Source: Gordonia asplenii (GTDB taxonomy: Bacteria > Actinomycetota > Actinomycetes > Mycobacteriales > Mycobacteriaceae). Taken from it: 64,000 nt of DNA. The DNA lies in NCBI RefSeq assembly GCF_012933505.1, contig NZ_JABBNB010000019.1:1-64000 (forward strand), given 5' to 3'. Below the pieces are notes generated by a model that did not search any database, was not told where the DNA came from, and saw nothing but the letters and a program-made list of their open reading frames with translations. Below, one piece after another: positions 12,662-21,175 of the stretch. Numbering within the stretch: position 1 is the first letter of the stretch; each line of letters starts with the position of its first letter. The position numbers were made by a program, and so were the translations under genes.

Positions 12662-13102
12662 ATGTCCGGCGACATCCTCGTGCTCAACGGCCCCAATCTC
12701 AACCTGCTCGGGACCCGACAGCCGCAGGTGTACGGGCATGACACGCTCGACGGCGTCGTCGAACTGTGTCGACGCCGGGCGAAGAAGTTCGGCCTGACCG
12801 TCACCGCCCGGCAGTCCAACCATGAAGGACTGCTGATCGACTGGATCCACGAGGCGCGCCGCAGCGCCGCCGGAATCGTGATCAACCCGGGCGGCCTAGC
12901 GCACACGTCGATAGTGCTCCGCGACGCCGTGGTCACCGTCGAGTGCCCGGTCGTCGAAGTCCACATCAGCAACATCCATGCCCGTGAAGAGTTTCGGCAT
13001 CAGTCATATTTGACGCCGGTCGTCGACGGGGTCATCGCGGGTCTCGGTGTGGCCGGATATGCGCTCGCCGTCGACTACCTCGCCGCGAAGATCACCCGAT
13101 GA
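12662..13102 (+). CDS. aroQ: Type II 3-dehydroquinate dehydratase
   Basis: A 146-residue dodecameric-type dehydroquinase. LNGPNLNLLGTRQPQVYG contains the catalytic Tyr, NHEG and INPGGLAHTS the substrate loop, and EVHISNIHAREEFRHQSYL the catalytic His region. AGGAG precedes the ATG. It is the only dehydroquinase in the window and is translationally coupled (ATGA) to the downstream dehydroshikimate dehydratase, not to aroB. It may therefore serve both chorismate synthesis and quinate breakdown, like QsuC in Corynebacterium. Confidence 0.95.
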   Translation: MSGDILVLNGPNLNLLGTRQPQVYGHDTLDGVVELCRRRAKKFGLTVTARQSNHEGLLIDWIHEARRSAAGIVINPGGLAHTSIVLRDAVVTVECPVVEVHISNIHAREEFRHQSYLTPVVDGVIAGLGVAGYALAVDYLAAKITR

Positions 13103-14964
13103 GCGGCGTCGCGACGTCGATCGCGACGGTGTGCCTGTCCGGGACGCTGGCGGAGAAACTCGACGCCGTCGCAGCGGCGGGATTCGACGGCGTCGAGGTG
13201 TTCGAGCCCGACCTCGTGGCATCGCCGCTGTCGGCGACACAGATCCGCGAGCGGGCCAGGACGCTGGGGCTGACGATCGACCTCTACCAGCCGTTCCGGG
13301 ACGTCGACTCGACAGATCCCGCTCAGTTCGAGCGCAACCTCGCTCGCGCGGAGGCGAAATTCGACGTCATGAGCGGACTGGGCTGCGACCTGATGCTGGT
13401 GTGCTCGTCGCCGCTGCCCACCGCGGTCCGCGACGACGCCGTACTGGTCACCCAGCTGCGGACACTCGCCGAACGAGCGCAGCGGCGCGGGATCCGACTC
13501 GCCTACGAGGCTCTCGCCTGGGGAACGCACGTGAACACCTATTGGCACTCGTGGGAGATCGTGCGCGCCGTCGATCATCCCTCCCTCGGGCTCTGCCTGG
13601 ACAGCTTTCATGTGCTCTCGCGCGGCGACGACCCCGATCGGATCGCCGACATCCCCGGCGACAAGATCTTCTTCGTCCAGTGGGCCGACTCGCCGGCGAT
13701 GGCGATGGATGTGCTGCAGTGGAGTCGGCACCACCGCAACTTCCCCGGACAGGGGTCGTTCGACCTGCGGCGATTCGCCGTCGCGCTGCAGTCGAGCGGC
13801 TACCGCGGCCCGTGGTCGCTGGAGATCTTCAACGACACCTTCCGGGCCGGCGACCCGGTCCGCACCGCGCGCGACGGTCTGCGATCGCTGCGATTCCTGC
13901 AGGACAGCGCACACTGCGTCGGCGACGACCTCTTCACCGCGCCCGACGTCGAGCCGCTGGGCGACGTCGTGTCCGTCCGCATCGCGGCGGGACCGGGAAA
14001 ATCGTCGACGCTGCAGTCCGTGCTCGGCGCGCTCGGATTCGTTCCAGCGGGTCGGCATCGCGACTACGACCTGCAGTTATGGCGTCAGGGGCAGTTGACC
14101 GTCGTCGTCGATGCGTCGCCGGGAACGGTCTGGACCGCACCCGGGCTGCCCGCGCATCTGCCCGCACTCACGCAGATCGGCATCCGCTCCGACGACCCCG
14201 CGTCGTGGGCGCGGCGAGCACACGCGTTGGCCGTGCCCGCCGACAGCGTCGGGCTACCCGGCGTCGAACCCGACGACGCCGTCGCCCGCGTGGAAGTGAC
14301 CGGCACGACGTCGGTCGACGTGCGCGCGCCCAGCAGCGCGGCGTCCTGGGGGGCCGCGTTCGTGCCGGTCCCGGGCGTACGTACGGCGACGTCGGTGCCG
14401 GTGCTCACCGGCGTCGACCATGTCGGCATCGCCGTCCCCGACGACGAATGGGATTCGGTGATCCTACTGCTGCGGTCGGTCTTCGGCATGGAGCCGCACG
14501 ACGAACCCGACATCACCGACGCCGTCGGGCTGATGCGCAACCGTTCGGTGATCGCACCGGCGGGATCGTCGACGCCGTTCCGGCTGACCCTGGGTATGGT
14601 GACCGGCCTCGCGGCGTCGACGTTCGGCACCGCTCGACGCGGCGGAATCGGACACGTGGCGTTCTCCTGCGACGACATCTTCACCGCCGCGGCCGCGATG
14701 CGTCGGCGTGGGTTCACCGCGTTGCCGATCCCGTCGAATTACTACGACGACCTCGCGGCGCGATTCGGGCTGCCCGGTGAGCTGCTCGCGCAGATGGCGG
14801 CGTCGGGGATCCTCTACGACCGCGACGCCGACGGCGAGTTCTTTCATCTGTTCACCCCGACGCTGGGTGCGGACCTCTTCTTCGAGGTGGTGCAACGCGT
14901 CGGCGGCTACCGCGGGTTCGGTGACGCCAACGCCGCCGTCCGGATCGCCGCCCAGCCCGCCTGA
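13099..14964 (+). CDS. qsuB: 3-Dehydroshikimate dehydratase, TIM-barrel fused to HPPD-like domain (QsuB/QuiC1 type)
   Basis: A 621-residue two-domain protein. Residues 1 to about 275 form a xylose-isomerase-like barrel with metal-site motifs YEALAWGTHVN and LCLDSFHVLSRG. Residues about 290–610 resemble 4-hydroxyphenylpyruvate dioxygenase/VOC, with the His-His-Glu set in VDHVGIA (~439), GHVAF (~518) and FFEVVQR (~596). This fusion is known for 3-dehydroshikimate dehydratases that make protocatechuate. The ATG overlaps the aroQ stop (ATGA). The protocatechuate-degrading genes are not in this window. Confidence 0.88.
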   Translation: MSGVATSIATVCLSGTLAEKLDAVAAAGFDGVEVFEPDLVASPLSATQIRERARTLGLTIDLYQPFRDVDSTDPAQFERNLARAEAKFDVMSGLGCDLMLVCSSPLPTAVRDDAVLVTQLRTLAERAQRRGIRLAYEALAWGTHVNTYWHSWEIVRAVDHPSLGLCLDSFHVLSRGDDPDRIADIPGDKIFFVQWADSPAMAMDVLQWSRHHRNFPGQGSFDLRRFAVALQSSGYRGPWSLEIFNDTFRAGDPVRTARDGLRSLRFLQDSAHCVGDDLFTAPDVEPLGDVVSVRIAAGPGKSSTLQSVLGALGFVPAGRHRDYDLQLWRQGQLTVVVDASPGTVWTAPGLPAHLPALTQIGIRSDDPASWARRAHALAVPADSVGLPGVEPDDAVARVEVTGTTSVDVRAPSSAASWGAAFVPVPGVRTATSVPVLTGVDHVGIAVPDDEWDSVILLLRSVFGMEPHDEPDITDAVGLMRNRSVIAPAGSSTPFRLTLGMVTGLAASTFGTARRGGIGHVAFSCDDIFTAAAAMRRRGFTALPIPSNYYDDLAARFGLPGELLAQMAASGILYDRDADGEFFHLFTPTLGADLFFEVVQRVGGYRGFGDANAAVRIAAQPA

Positions 14965-14993
14965 CCACCACGCCGGTCCCAAGTCCGAACGCA

Positions 14994-15035
14994 ACGGCCC
15001 AGGTCCGACACCAAATGATGTCGGACCTGGGCCGT
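14994..15035. terminator. Bidirectional terminator between qsuB and the MFS gene
   Basis: A perfect 17-bp stem starting ACGGCCCAGGTCCGACA (14994–15010) with loop CCAAATGA and its exact complement at 15019–15035. It lies between two convergent genes. No long T-run follows on either strand, as is common in high-GC actinobacteria. Confidence 0.85.
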
Positions 15036-15053
15036 CGGGTCGGACGTGCGGGA

Positions 15054-16400
15054 CTACCGGTGCGCGGCGATCTCGCGGTTGTCGAGTTCGTCGAGCGTCG
15101 TCTTGAACCGTTCGGGTGCCGTGGCAGCCGACGCCGCCGCAAGCAGCGTGCAGCAGGCGGTGAAGATGGCGACGGGCAACCAGTTCTTGACGTCGTCGCC
15201 GCGCAGTGCGGTCGCGATCGTCGGGGCGAAACCGGCCAGGGCGAAGCCGATCTGAGTGCCGATCGCCATGCCCGAGTAGCGGACCTTGGAGGAGAACATC
15301 TCGGCGTAGAACACCGGCCAGACGGCGTTGGTCGCACCGTAGAAGCCGGCCATCAGCACGATCGCGGCGGCGAAGATCGCTCCGACGTTTCCGGTGCCGA
15401 TCGCACCGAAGTAGGCGAACACCCCGACGGCGGCGGTGAGGGCGCCGCCGATGAAGACCGGTTTGCGGCCGATCCGGTCGGACAGCGCGCCGTAGAGCGG
15501 CTGCGAGACGAGGGCGACGGCGTTCGCGGCGATCGCTACCCACAGCATCGTCGTGCGGCTGATCCCGACCTCCGGTGATGTGGCGAAAGCGAGGCCGAAG
15601 ACGGCGAAGACGGTGCTGACCACCGCGATGAACGCGCAGACGATGACGCGCAGCACGTCGCGCCAGTGATAGCGGAACAGTGTCACGAAGGGCATCGGCT
15701 CCGCCTTCTCGGCGTCGTCGGCTGTGTTGGCGATGAAGATCTCCGGCTCTTCCAGCTTGCGGCGCACGACGTAGGCGACTACCAGGACGAGGAAACTGCA
15801 CCAGAACGGAATGCGCCAGCCCCAGGTGTACAGCAGATGGTCGGGCATTGCGGCGACCGGAATGAACGCGAGGCTGGCGACGATGAAGCCGGCCTGGGTG
15901 CCGGTGAGAGTCCAGCTGCAGAAGAAGCCGCGACGAGCCATCGGGGAGTGTTCCAGCGTCAACGAACCCGCTCCGGATTGCTCGCCGGCCGCCGAGATTC
16001 CCTGGCCGACGCGCAGCAGGATCAGCAGCGCCGGCCCGACCCACCCCATGGCTTCGCGCGAGGGCAGACAGCCGACCGCGAAGGTCACGACACCCATCAG
16101 GACCAGGCAGAACATCATCACACGTTTGCGTCCGGCGCGGTCCCCGAAGTGACCGAGGACGAAGGCGCCGATCGGGCGGGCGACGTAGGAGATGCCGAAT
16201 GTCGCCAGCGACAGCATCAGCGGGTTCTTGGAGCCTGCGAAGAATACTGTCGGAAAGACCAGGGCCGCGGCCGAGGCGAAGATGTAGAAGTCGTAGTACT
16301 CCAGCATGCTGCCGAAGAACGCGGCCTTGGCGGCCTGCTTTGCCTTTGCCGAGTCGCCGTCGTAGGTCGGCGACTCGACGTCGGAGTTTGTCATCGTCAT
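15054..16400 (-). CDS. MFS metabolite:H+ symporter, probable quinate/shikimate importer
   Basis: A 448-residue, 12-helix transporter of the metabolite:H+ symporter type (ShiA/QsuA/KgtP relatives). GSMLEYYDFYIFASAAAL opens helix 1, and GHFGDRAGRKRVM is the signature loop between helices 2 and 3. I chose the ATG at 16400, 7 nt after an AAGG ribosome site; the longer open frame to 16481 runs through the promoter. Substrate is inferred from neighbours: dehydroshikimate dehydratase, aroQ, TetR and a second shikimate dehydrogenase. A TetR-type operator lies about 91 bp upstream. Confidence 0.83.
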   Translation of the reverse strand: MTMTNSDVESPTYDGDSAKAKQAAKAAFFGSMLEYYDFYIFASAAALVFPTVFFAGSKNPLMLSLATFGISYVARPIGAFVLGHFGDRAGRKRVMMFCLVLMGVVTFAVGCLPSREAMGWVGPALLILLRVGQGISAAGEQSGAGSLTLEHSPMARRGFFCSWTLTGTQAGFIVASLAFIPVAAMPDHLLYTWGWRIPFWCSFLVLVVAYVVRRKLEEPEIFIANTADDAEKAEPMPFVTLFRYHWRDVLRVIVCAFIAVVSTVFAVFGLAFATSPEVGISRTTMLWVAIAANAVALVSQPLYGALSDRIGRKPVFIGGALTAAVGVFAYFGAIGTGNVGAIFAAAIVLMAGFYGATNAVWPVFYAEMFSSKVRYSGMAIGTQIGFALAGFAPTIATALRGDDVKNWLPVAIFTACCTLLAAASAATAPERFKTTLDELDNREIAAHR

Positions 16401-16490
16401 TGGTGATCCTTGGTCGTCCTGATACGCAGTTCGGGGCGGTGCGTAGACATGAACGTAACCGAGGTCACAGGCCCGGGTCAATAGTGTTTG

Positions 16491-16502
16491 AACTAGTTAG
16501 TT
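16491..16502. promoter_or_regulatory. Candidate TetR operator upstream of the MFS importer gene
   Basis: AACTA-GT-TAGTT is a perfect 5+5 palindrome in the 122-bp gap between the TetR gene and the MFS gene. A near-identical site, CACTAGATAGTT, lies at 17244 in the divergent TetR/dehydrogenase promoter. Each is followed by AAA. Confidence 0.6.
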
Positions 16503-16522
16503 AAAAAATTTCCGACGGACCG

Positions 16523-17170
16523 TCAGAAGACATACGGCTGGCGGACGTAGGCGACGACGGCGTCGCCGAGCATCCGCCGCAGGTGATCGCGCTGATCGTC
16601 GCCGAGCAGGTCGGTCTGGAACAGCGCACGGAACGTGTCCCGGTTCGCGACCCGGAACACGCAATACGAACTGATGAGAATATGCAGGTCAAGGGGAGTG
16701 ACGTCGTCGCGGAACTCACCGGTGGACCGACCCCGGGCGAGAATGCCCGCCAGGGCGTCGAGGGCCGGCTGCTGCGAATCGGCGAGTCCGTCGATACCCG
16801 CGATGTTCTTGCCGCGCTGCATGTTCTCGACGCTGACCAGCCGAATGAAGTCGGGGTGGCGCTCGTGATGGTCGAAGGTCACCTCGGCGATGGCGCGCAA
16901 CGCCTCGGCGGGCGGAAGGTGCTCGACGTCGATCCGCGATTCCTCGATGCGGATCTCCTGATAGGCATTCGTGAGAACGGTTCGATACAGCGCGTCCTTG
17001 TCGCCGAAGTAGTAGTAGATCATGCGCTTGGTGGTCGCCGTCTTCTCCGCGATCTCGTCTATTCGCGCACCGTCGAGGCCCTTCTCGGCGAATTCCCTGG
17101 TCGCGACGGCGAGGATGTCGCGTTTGGTCCCCTCGGGATCGCGTGAGCGTTTGGGTTTGTCGGCGGTCAT
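16523..17170 (-). CDS. TetR-family regulator of the quinate/shikimate genes
   Basis: A 215-residue TetR repressor-type protein. The helix-turn-helix lies in the first 55 residues (REFAEKGLDGARIDEIAEK, then TTKRMIYYYFGDKDALY). The ATG has an AGGAG site 6 nt upstream. It is divergent from the second shikimate dehydrogenase gene and upstream of the MFS importer, with similar palindromes in both control regions. Ligand unknown; a shikimate-pathway acid or protocatechuate is a reasonable guess. Confidence 0.85.
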   Translation of the reverse strand: MTADKPKRSRDPEGTKRDILAVATREFAEKGLDGARIDEIAEKTATTKRMIYYYFGDKDALYRTVLTNAYQEIRIEESRIDVEHLPPAEALRAIAEVTFDHHERHPDFIRLVSVENMQRGKNIAGIDGLADSQQPALDALAGILARGRSTGEFRDDVTPLDLHILISSYCVFRVANRDTFRALFQTDLLGDDQRDHLRRMLGDAVVAYVRQPYVF

Positions 17171-17243
17171 GGCGCTCCTGGGTGTCGATCGCTGGCGAAG
17201 CCTTGCCTTAGTGCTGCCTCAGCATGTTACCGTTGCCATAACT

Positions 17244-17255
17244 CACTAGATAGTT
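17244..17255. promoter_or_regulatory. Candidate TetR operator in the divergent tetR/qsuD promoter
   Basis: CACTA-GA-TAGTT matches the palindrome at 16491 in 10 of 12 bases and lies 17 bp before the qsuD start and 73 bp before the TetR start. The position fits repression of both genes. Confidence 0.6.
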
Positions 17256-17272
17256 AAAAGCTGGAGCTACCG

Positions 17273-18172
17273 ATGTCCTACAGTTTTCCCGTTCCGCGGA
17301 CGTACCTGTGCGGCCTGATCGGATCGGGTATCACCCGATCACTCACGCCGTTGCTGCACGAGGGCGAAGGACGTGCGCAAGGCGTCGGTCTCGTGTACCG
17401 CATCCTCGACCTCGACGAACGCGGTGGACCCGACAGTCTGCGGCGCCTGGTGACCTCGGCTGTCGAACTGGGCTTCGACGGTCTCAACATCACTTTTCCG
17501 GTCAAACAGTCGGTCATCGGAATGCTCGACGACCTCGACGACACCGCCGCAACCCTCGGTGCGGTCAACACCGTCAAGATCACCGACGGCAAGCTGACCG
17601 GCTACAACACCGACTGCACGGGATTCGCTCGCAACCTGACCGCCGGACTGGGCGGAATCGATCCCGGCTCGGTCACACAGATCGGCGCAGGCGGCGCCGG
17701 CTCAGCGGTGGCGCACGCGACCCTGCACAGCGGAGCGCAGCGTTTCACGATCATCGACGCCGATGCGGCACGCGCACGTAGCCTGCGCGACAGCCTGCGC
17801 AACCGATTCCCCGACCGCGACATCGACGCCGACGGCCTCGATGGAATCGCGGTAGCCCTCAAAGAATCCGACGGTGTCATCAATGCGACGCCGATGGGGA
17901 TGGCACACCATCCGGGTACCGCATTCGACACCGCGTTGCTGCGCGACGACATGTGGGTCGCCGACGTCGTGTATCGCCCGGTCGAGACGGAGTTGCTCCG
18001 GACCGCCCGCGCCATCGGTGCCCGGACCGTCAGCGGTGACGGGATGACCGTCGGGCAGGCGCTCGACGCCTTCGAGATCTTCACCGGGTTGACGGCCGAC
18101 GCCGATCGCGTAGCCGCTCACATGAGCGCGCTGCTCGCCGCGGAGATGACCGCGACCCTCTCGACTCAATAG
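17273..18172 (+). CDS. qsuD: Second shikimate/quinate dehydrogenase-like protein
   Basis: A 299-residue member of the shikimate/quinate dehydrogenase family. It carries GLIGSGITRSLTPLLHEGEG, GFDGLNITFPVKQSV with the catalytic Lys, LGAVNTVKI, YNTDCTGF and the Rossmann turn QIGAGGAGSAVAHA. It is longer than the biosynthetic aroE at 7782 and resembles the catabolic quinate/shikimate dehydrogenases of Corynebacterium. GGAG precedes the ATG at 17273. Placement beside the TetR and MFS genes suggests oxidation of imported quinate or shikimate; the NAD preference cannot be read here. Confidence 0.82.
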   Translation: MSYSFPVPRTYLCGLIGSGITRSLTPLLHEGEGRAQGVGLVYRILDLDERGGPDSLRRLVTSAVELGFDGLNITFPVKQSVIGMLDDLDDTAATLGAVNTVKITDGKLTGYNTDCTGFARNLTAGLGGIDPGSVTQIGAGGAGSAVAHATLHSGAQRFTIIDADAARARSLRDSLRNRFPDRDIDADGLDGIAVALKESDGVINATPMGMAHHPGTAFDTALLRDDMWVADVVYRPVETELLRTARAIGARTVSGDGMTVGQALDAFEIFTGLTADADRVAAHMSALLAAEMTATLSTQ

Positions 18173-18232
18173 CGTTCGATGATTTTCCGAGAGAATTGCT
18201 ATCCGCAAGAACGCGAGTGCGATCATGTGAGA

Positions 18233-18832
18233 ATGCCCACAGATAGCGTGCTCCGTGACGTCGACCGCGGTGGGCGACCCGCGACGACGAGTGCCCACGC
18301 GATAGCGGCGGCGGCTCAGCGCCTGTTTCTGAGTCGGGGATTCGATCAGACCAGCGTCGAGGACATCGCGTCGGCCGTCGGAGTGAGCAGGCGGACGTTC
18401 TTTCGCTACTTCTCGACGAAGGCCGACGTCGTGTGGGTGGAGTCGAATGCGGAGCTGACGCGTTTCGCCGCCCTGCTCGACGCATCCGATCCGGCTGTCC
18501 GACCCTCCGACATCGTTGGGCCGGCGTATATCTCGTCACTCAGTTATGGCGTCGGGGAGACCGAATGGGTCCGTCAACGTACTCAGCTCATTCTGTCGGT
18601 GCCCGCCGTCGCCGCACACGCCAACGGCGTCTACGTCCAGTGGCGCGCAGTGGTCGCCGACTTCGCGGCTCGACGCCGGGGCGAGACTCCCGCCGATGCC
18701 TACCCGATCGCGTTGGCGCACGCCTTCATCGCCGGATCGATGGCCGCACACGAACGCTGGCTCAGCGCCCCCGGGTCCGCGCTCGCCGACCATCTCACCG
18801 AGATGTTCGCAATGATGCTGCCGCTGCGCTGA
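18233..18832 (+). CDS. TetR-family transcriptional regulator
   Basis: A 199-residue regulator with a TetR helix-turn-helix (RLFLSRGFDQTSVEDIASA, then VSRRTFFRYFSTKADVVW). The RRTFFRYF helix resembles the mycofactocin regulator subgroup, but no mycofactocin genes are nearby. I chose the ATG at 18233; the frame is open from 18179. It follows qsuD by 60 bp and converges on the methyltransferase–DCC gene. The target is not evident. Confidence 0.8.
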   Translation: MPTDSVLRDVDRGGRPATTSAHAIAAAAQRLFLSRGFDQTSVEDIASAVGVSRRTFFRYFSTKADVVWVESNAELTRFAALLDASDPAVRPSDIVGPAYISSLSYGVGETEWVRQRTQLILSVPAVAAHANGVYVQWRAVVADFAARRRGETPADAYPIALAHAFIAGSMAAHERWLSAPGSALADHLTEMFAMMLPLR

Positions 18833-18856
18833 ACTGGACGCGCGGATGCCGCACCT

Positions 18857-20131
18857 TCACCGCGGTCCACCGCCGCACGCGTCGACGAACACCTGCACGA
18901 CCTGCCCGATCCCGGGCGCGCCGATGACCCATCCGGCGACGGCCCAGCCGAGGCCGAGGTGTGCGAACGCGGCGGCCAGAGCGCGGACGCCGTCGAGTTC
19001 GACGCCGTCGGGTGCGGCATACCGCAGGCGACGCAGCCGCGTCGGATACGTCTGCGCGTCGACGATCTCCATCCCGACCGGATCGCGAGCCGCGATCCAG
19101 GAGCCGAGCTCACTGCACGGATCGCAGCCGCGTGCGACGAACAGCCGTGCGGGCGCGCCGAATCGCACCGGTCGCCACCGCGGCAACCACGGTCGCACCG
19201 ATGCGCGGTACTCGGCCCAGTCCGCACCGAACCGACCACCGAGTGCATCGTCTTCGACGAGCGCCGCCAACCCGGCCGAAAATGCCATCGCCACCACAGC
19301 CGCCGCATACATCAGCGGAATCGACGTCACCACACCCGTCAGTACCAGGAGTAGCGTGCCGCACAACTGCATCGGATTGCTGACGTAGGCGTACGGACCC
19401 GACGTCACCAGGTGCGACGGCGGATCCCACGGCCAGGGGGTACCGCCGGCCCGCGCGAACTCGACAACCGCGGCCAGGGCGACCATCGCGACGACTCCGG
19501 CGAGCTGAACCACGACGACGTCGACCGGTCCACCGACGTGCAGACGCCAATCGGTTGGTGCGAGAAGCCCGCTGCGCCGCCACAGTTCGACGCACACGAG
19601 GGGGATCGCGACGAAGAGCACCGCGGTGAACAGCACGACCTGCAGGCACACCCGAACCCTCAGCCGCCGTCGACGAACCGTCAGATCCGCCAGTACGACG
19701 CCGGGTACGAGGCAGACGGCGACCGCGAGTGCTTCACCCCACCACCAGTCATCGCGCAATCGCACCGCGGGACCCAACGTCGGCATCGCGTACACGTCGA
19801 GCAGCACCAGCCCGATCACCGTGTAGCGCGGGTCGATCCACCGGCTGGCCAGGACCGGGACCAGCGACCACAGTACGGCCCAACCCAGCAGAAGGTCGAC
19901 CGGCACACCCAGGATCGACGGTCCCGCGGTGCCGAACGACCACCAGCCGACGCCGACGGCGAGCACGTTCACCGTCAGCAGGGCGACGCCGCTCCAGATC
20001 AGCGCCAGTACCGCCGCCGCCCGGCGTCGGATGTCGTTGCACACCAACCACAATCCCGCCGCGGTGCCGACCGGCACCAGCACGATCAGCGCGCGCACGA
20101 TCCCCGCGTCGAGGTGACCGATCACCGGCAT
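18857..20131 (-). CDS. Membrane protein with isoprenylcysteine/PEMT-type methyltransferase region and a C-terminal DCC-like domain
   Basis: A 424-residue protein with about eight hydrophobic helices. Near residues 245–300 is the ICMT/PEMT-like signature TSGPYAYVSNPMQLCGTLL, followed by a GxxWxxY-like FGADWAEYRASV. The last ~100 residues look like a DCC (DUF393) thiol-disulfide domain: ARGCDPCSELGSWI has a C-x2-C pair and the end is PGIGQVVQVFVDACGGGPR. Its ATG overlaps the stop of the upstream gene by 1 nt (TGATG), so the two are coupled. The substrate is unknown. The fusion is inferred from motif reading. Confidence 0.62.
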   Translation of the reverse strand: MPVIGHLDAGIVRALIVLVPVGTAAGLWLVCNDIRRRAAAVLALIWSGVALLTVNVLAVGVGWWSFGTAGPSILGVPVDLLLGWAVLWSLVPVLASRWIDPRYTVIGLVLLDVYAMPTLGPAVRLRDDWWWGEALAVAVCLVPGVVLADLTVRRRRLRVRVCLQVVLFTAVLFVAIPLVCVELWRRSGLLAPTDWRLHVGGPVDVVVVQLAGVVAMVALAAVVEFARAGGTPWPWDPPSHLVTSGPYAYVSNPMQLCGTLLLVLTGVVTSIPLMYAAAVVAMAFSAGLAALVEDDALGGRFGADWAEYRASVRPWLPRWRPVRFGAPARLFVARGCDPCSELGSWIAARDPVGMEIVDAQTYPTRLRRLRYAAPDGVELDGVRALAAAFAHLGLGWAVAGWVIGAPGIGQVVQVFVDACGGGPR

Positions 20132-21138
20132 CAGTCGACGGTCGCGTGCCGACCGGCCCGCTCGCCGTCGACGTCGACGGTCCGGATGAGGTAGTCGGCG
20201 GCCCGCCACGTGACGAACCGCTCGATAGGTCCGAAGTACCACGACGGTGACAGCAGTCGCGTGTAGTGAACCGTCCACCGCAGCTCGGTGCGCCGCGCGT
20301 CGACGGCCGTCCAACTCACGTCAATCCTGTTCCAGCGCAGCCACGTTGCGATCGGCGTGGTGTCCGACTCCGCGGTGAATGTCGCCGACGACGGCGTCCG
20401 GGCGACGACTCGTAAGGTGAGCGTGCTCGCTGCGGTGCCCCAATGATGTTGCACGACTGGGCCGCTCCGATGATGCGCGCCGTCGAAGGTGATTCGGCGG
20501 ACGGCGCCGACGTCGAGTCCGCCGGAGTCGTCGCGCGGCGTCGGGAAGCCGATCGCGAGTATGCCGCCGCGTGGAACATCGAACCGCAGCGGACGCGCCA
20601 GTGCCGCAGCGACTTGTGACGCGGGCAGATCGATGACGCGGGACGCCGTCGACGCCGCGGCGCCCGGTGGCGTGAGGACGGGCGTCGTGCCCTCGAGTGC
20701 CAGTGTGACCAGCAGCAGCGGAACCACGACGGCGAGTGCGCCTGGCGGCCGACCGCTTCTCTTAGCCCGCCATGAATCGGCGCATCGAGCGCCGACGTAG
20801 ACGACCAGATAGAAGATCGGCGCCGCCATCAGCACACAGCACGCACCCTCGCCGAGCAGCGGAACCGCGAGCAACAACAGCAGCGTCGTCACCTTGATCG
20901 CCGTTCCCGCAGCGGATTTCGGTGGCGCCGACAGCGTGATCACCACGGCGATGACCAGCGGGATGCCGATATACAGCGCTGCTGATTGCCCGAGTCCGTG
21001 GTCCTTGAAGTAGAGGTAGAGCACAAAACCGGCGCCCCCGGCCGCGATGACTCCGACGGCAAGCCACTGTTGCGTCGACGGACGGTACGGCGTTTCTTCC
21101 GGTTCTTCCTGGAGCGGCGGAAGGTCGTGGTCGTCCAT
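20131..21138 (-). CDS. Membrane protein with C-terminal SRPBCC-like domain
   Basis: A 335-residue protein. Residues 1–30 are acidic and cytoplasmic, then several hydrophobic helices (LAVGVIAAGGAGFVLYLYF and others to about residue 165). A soluble C-terminal half (about 170–335) is β-rich and ends LSPSWYFGPIERFVTWRAAD, as in polyketide-cyclase/SRPBCC-like proteins. I chose the ATG at 21138 (MDDHDLPPL); an in-frame start at 21213 would reach into the neighbouring intergenic region. Coupled to the downstream methyltransferase–DCC gene. Function unknown. Confidence 0.6.
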   Translation of the reverse strand: MDDHDLPPLQEEPEETPYRPSTQQWLAVGVIAAGGAGFVLYLYFKDHGLGQSAALYIGIPLVIAVVITLSAPPKSAAGTAIKVTTLLLLLAVPLLGEGACCVLMAAPIFYLVVYVGARCADSWRAKRSGRPPGALAVVVPLLLVTLALEGTTPVLTPPGAAASTASRVIDLPASQVAAALARPLRFDVPRGGILAIGFPTPRDDSGGLDVGAVRRITFDGAHHRSGPVVQHHWGTAASTLTLRVVARTPSSATFTAESDTTPIATWLRWNRIDVSWTAVDARRTELRWTVHYTRLLSPSWYFGPIERFVTWRAADYLIRTVDVDGERAGRHATVD

Positions 21139-21175
21139 GCGGGCTGATGCTACCGAGGGCGCCGGTGCGCGTCGC

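Noticed and set aside
17273-18172. Second shikimate dehydrogenase as a simple duplicate of aroE
   Set aside because: Different N-terminus, longer, and embedded with TetR, MFS importer and dehydroshikimate dehydratase; a catabolic quinate/shikimate dehydrogenase fits better.
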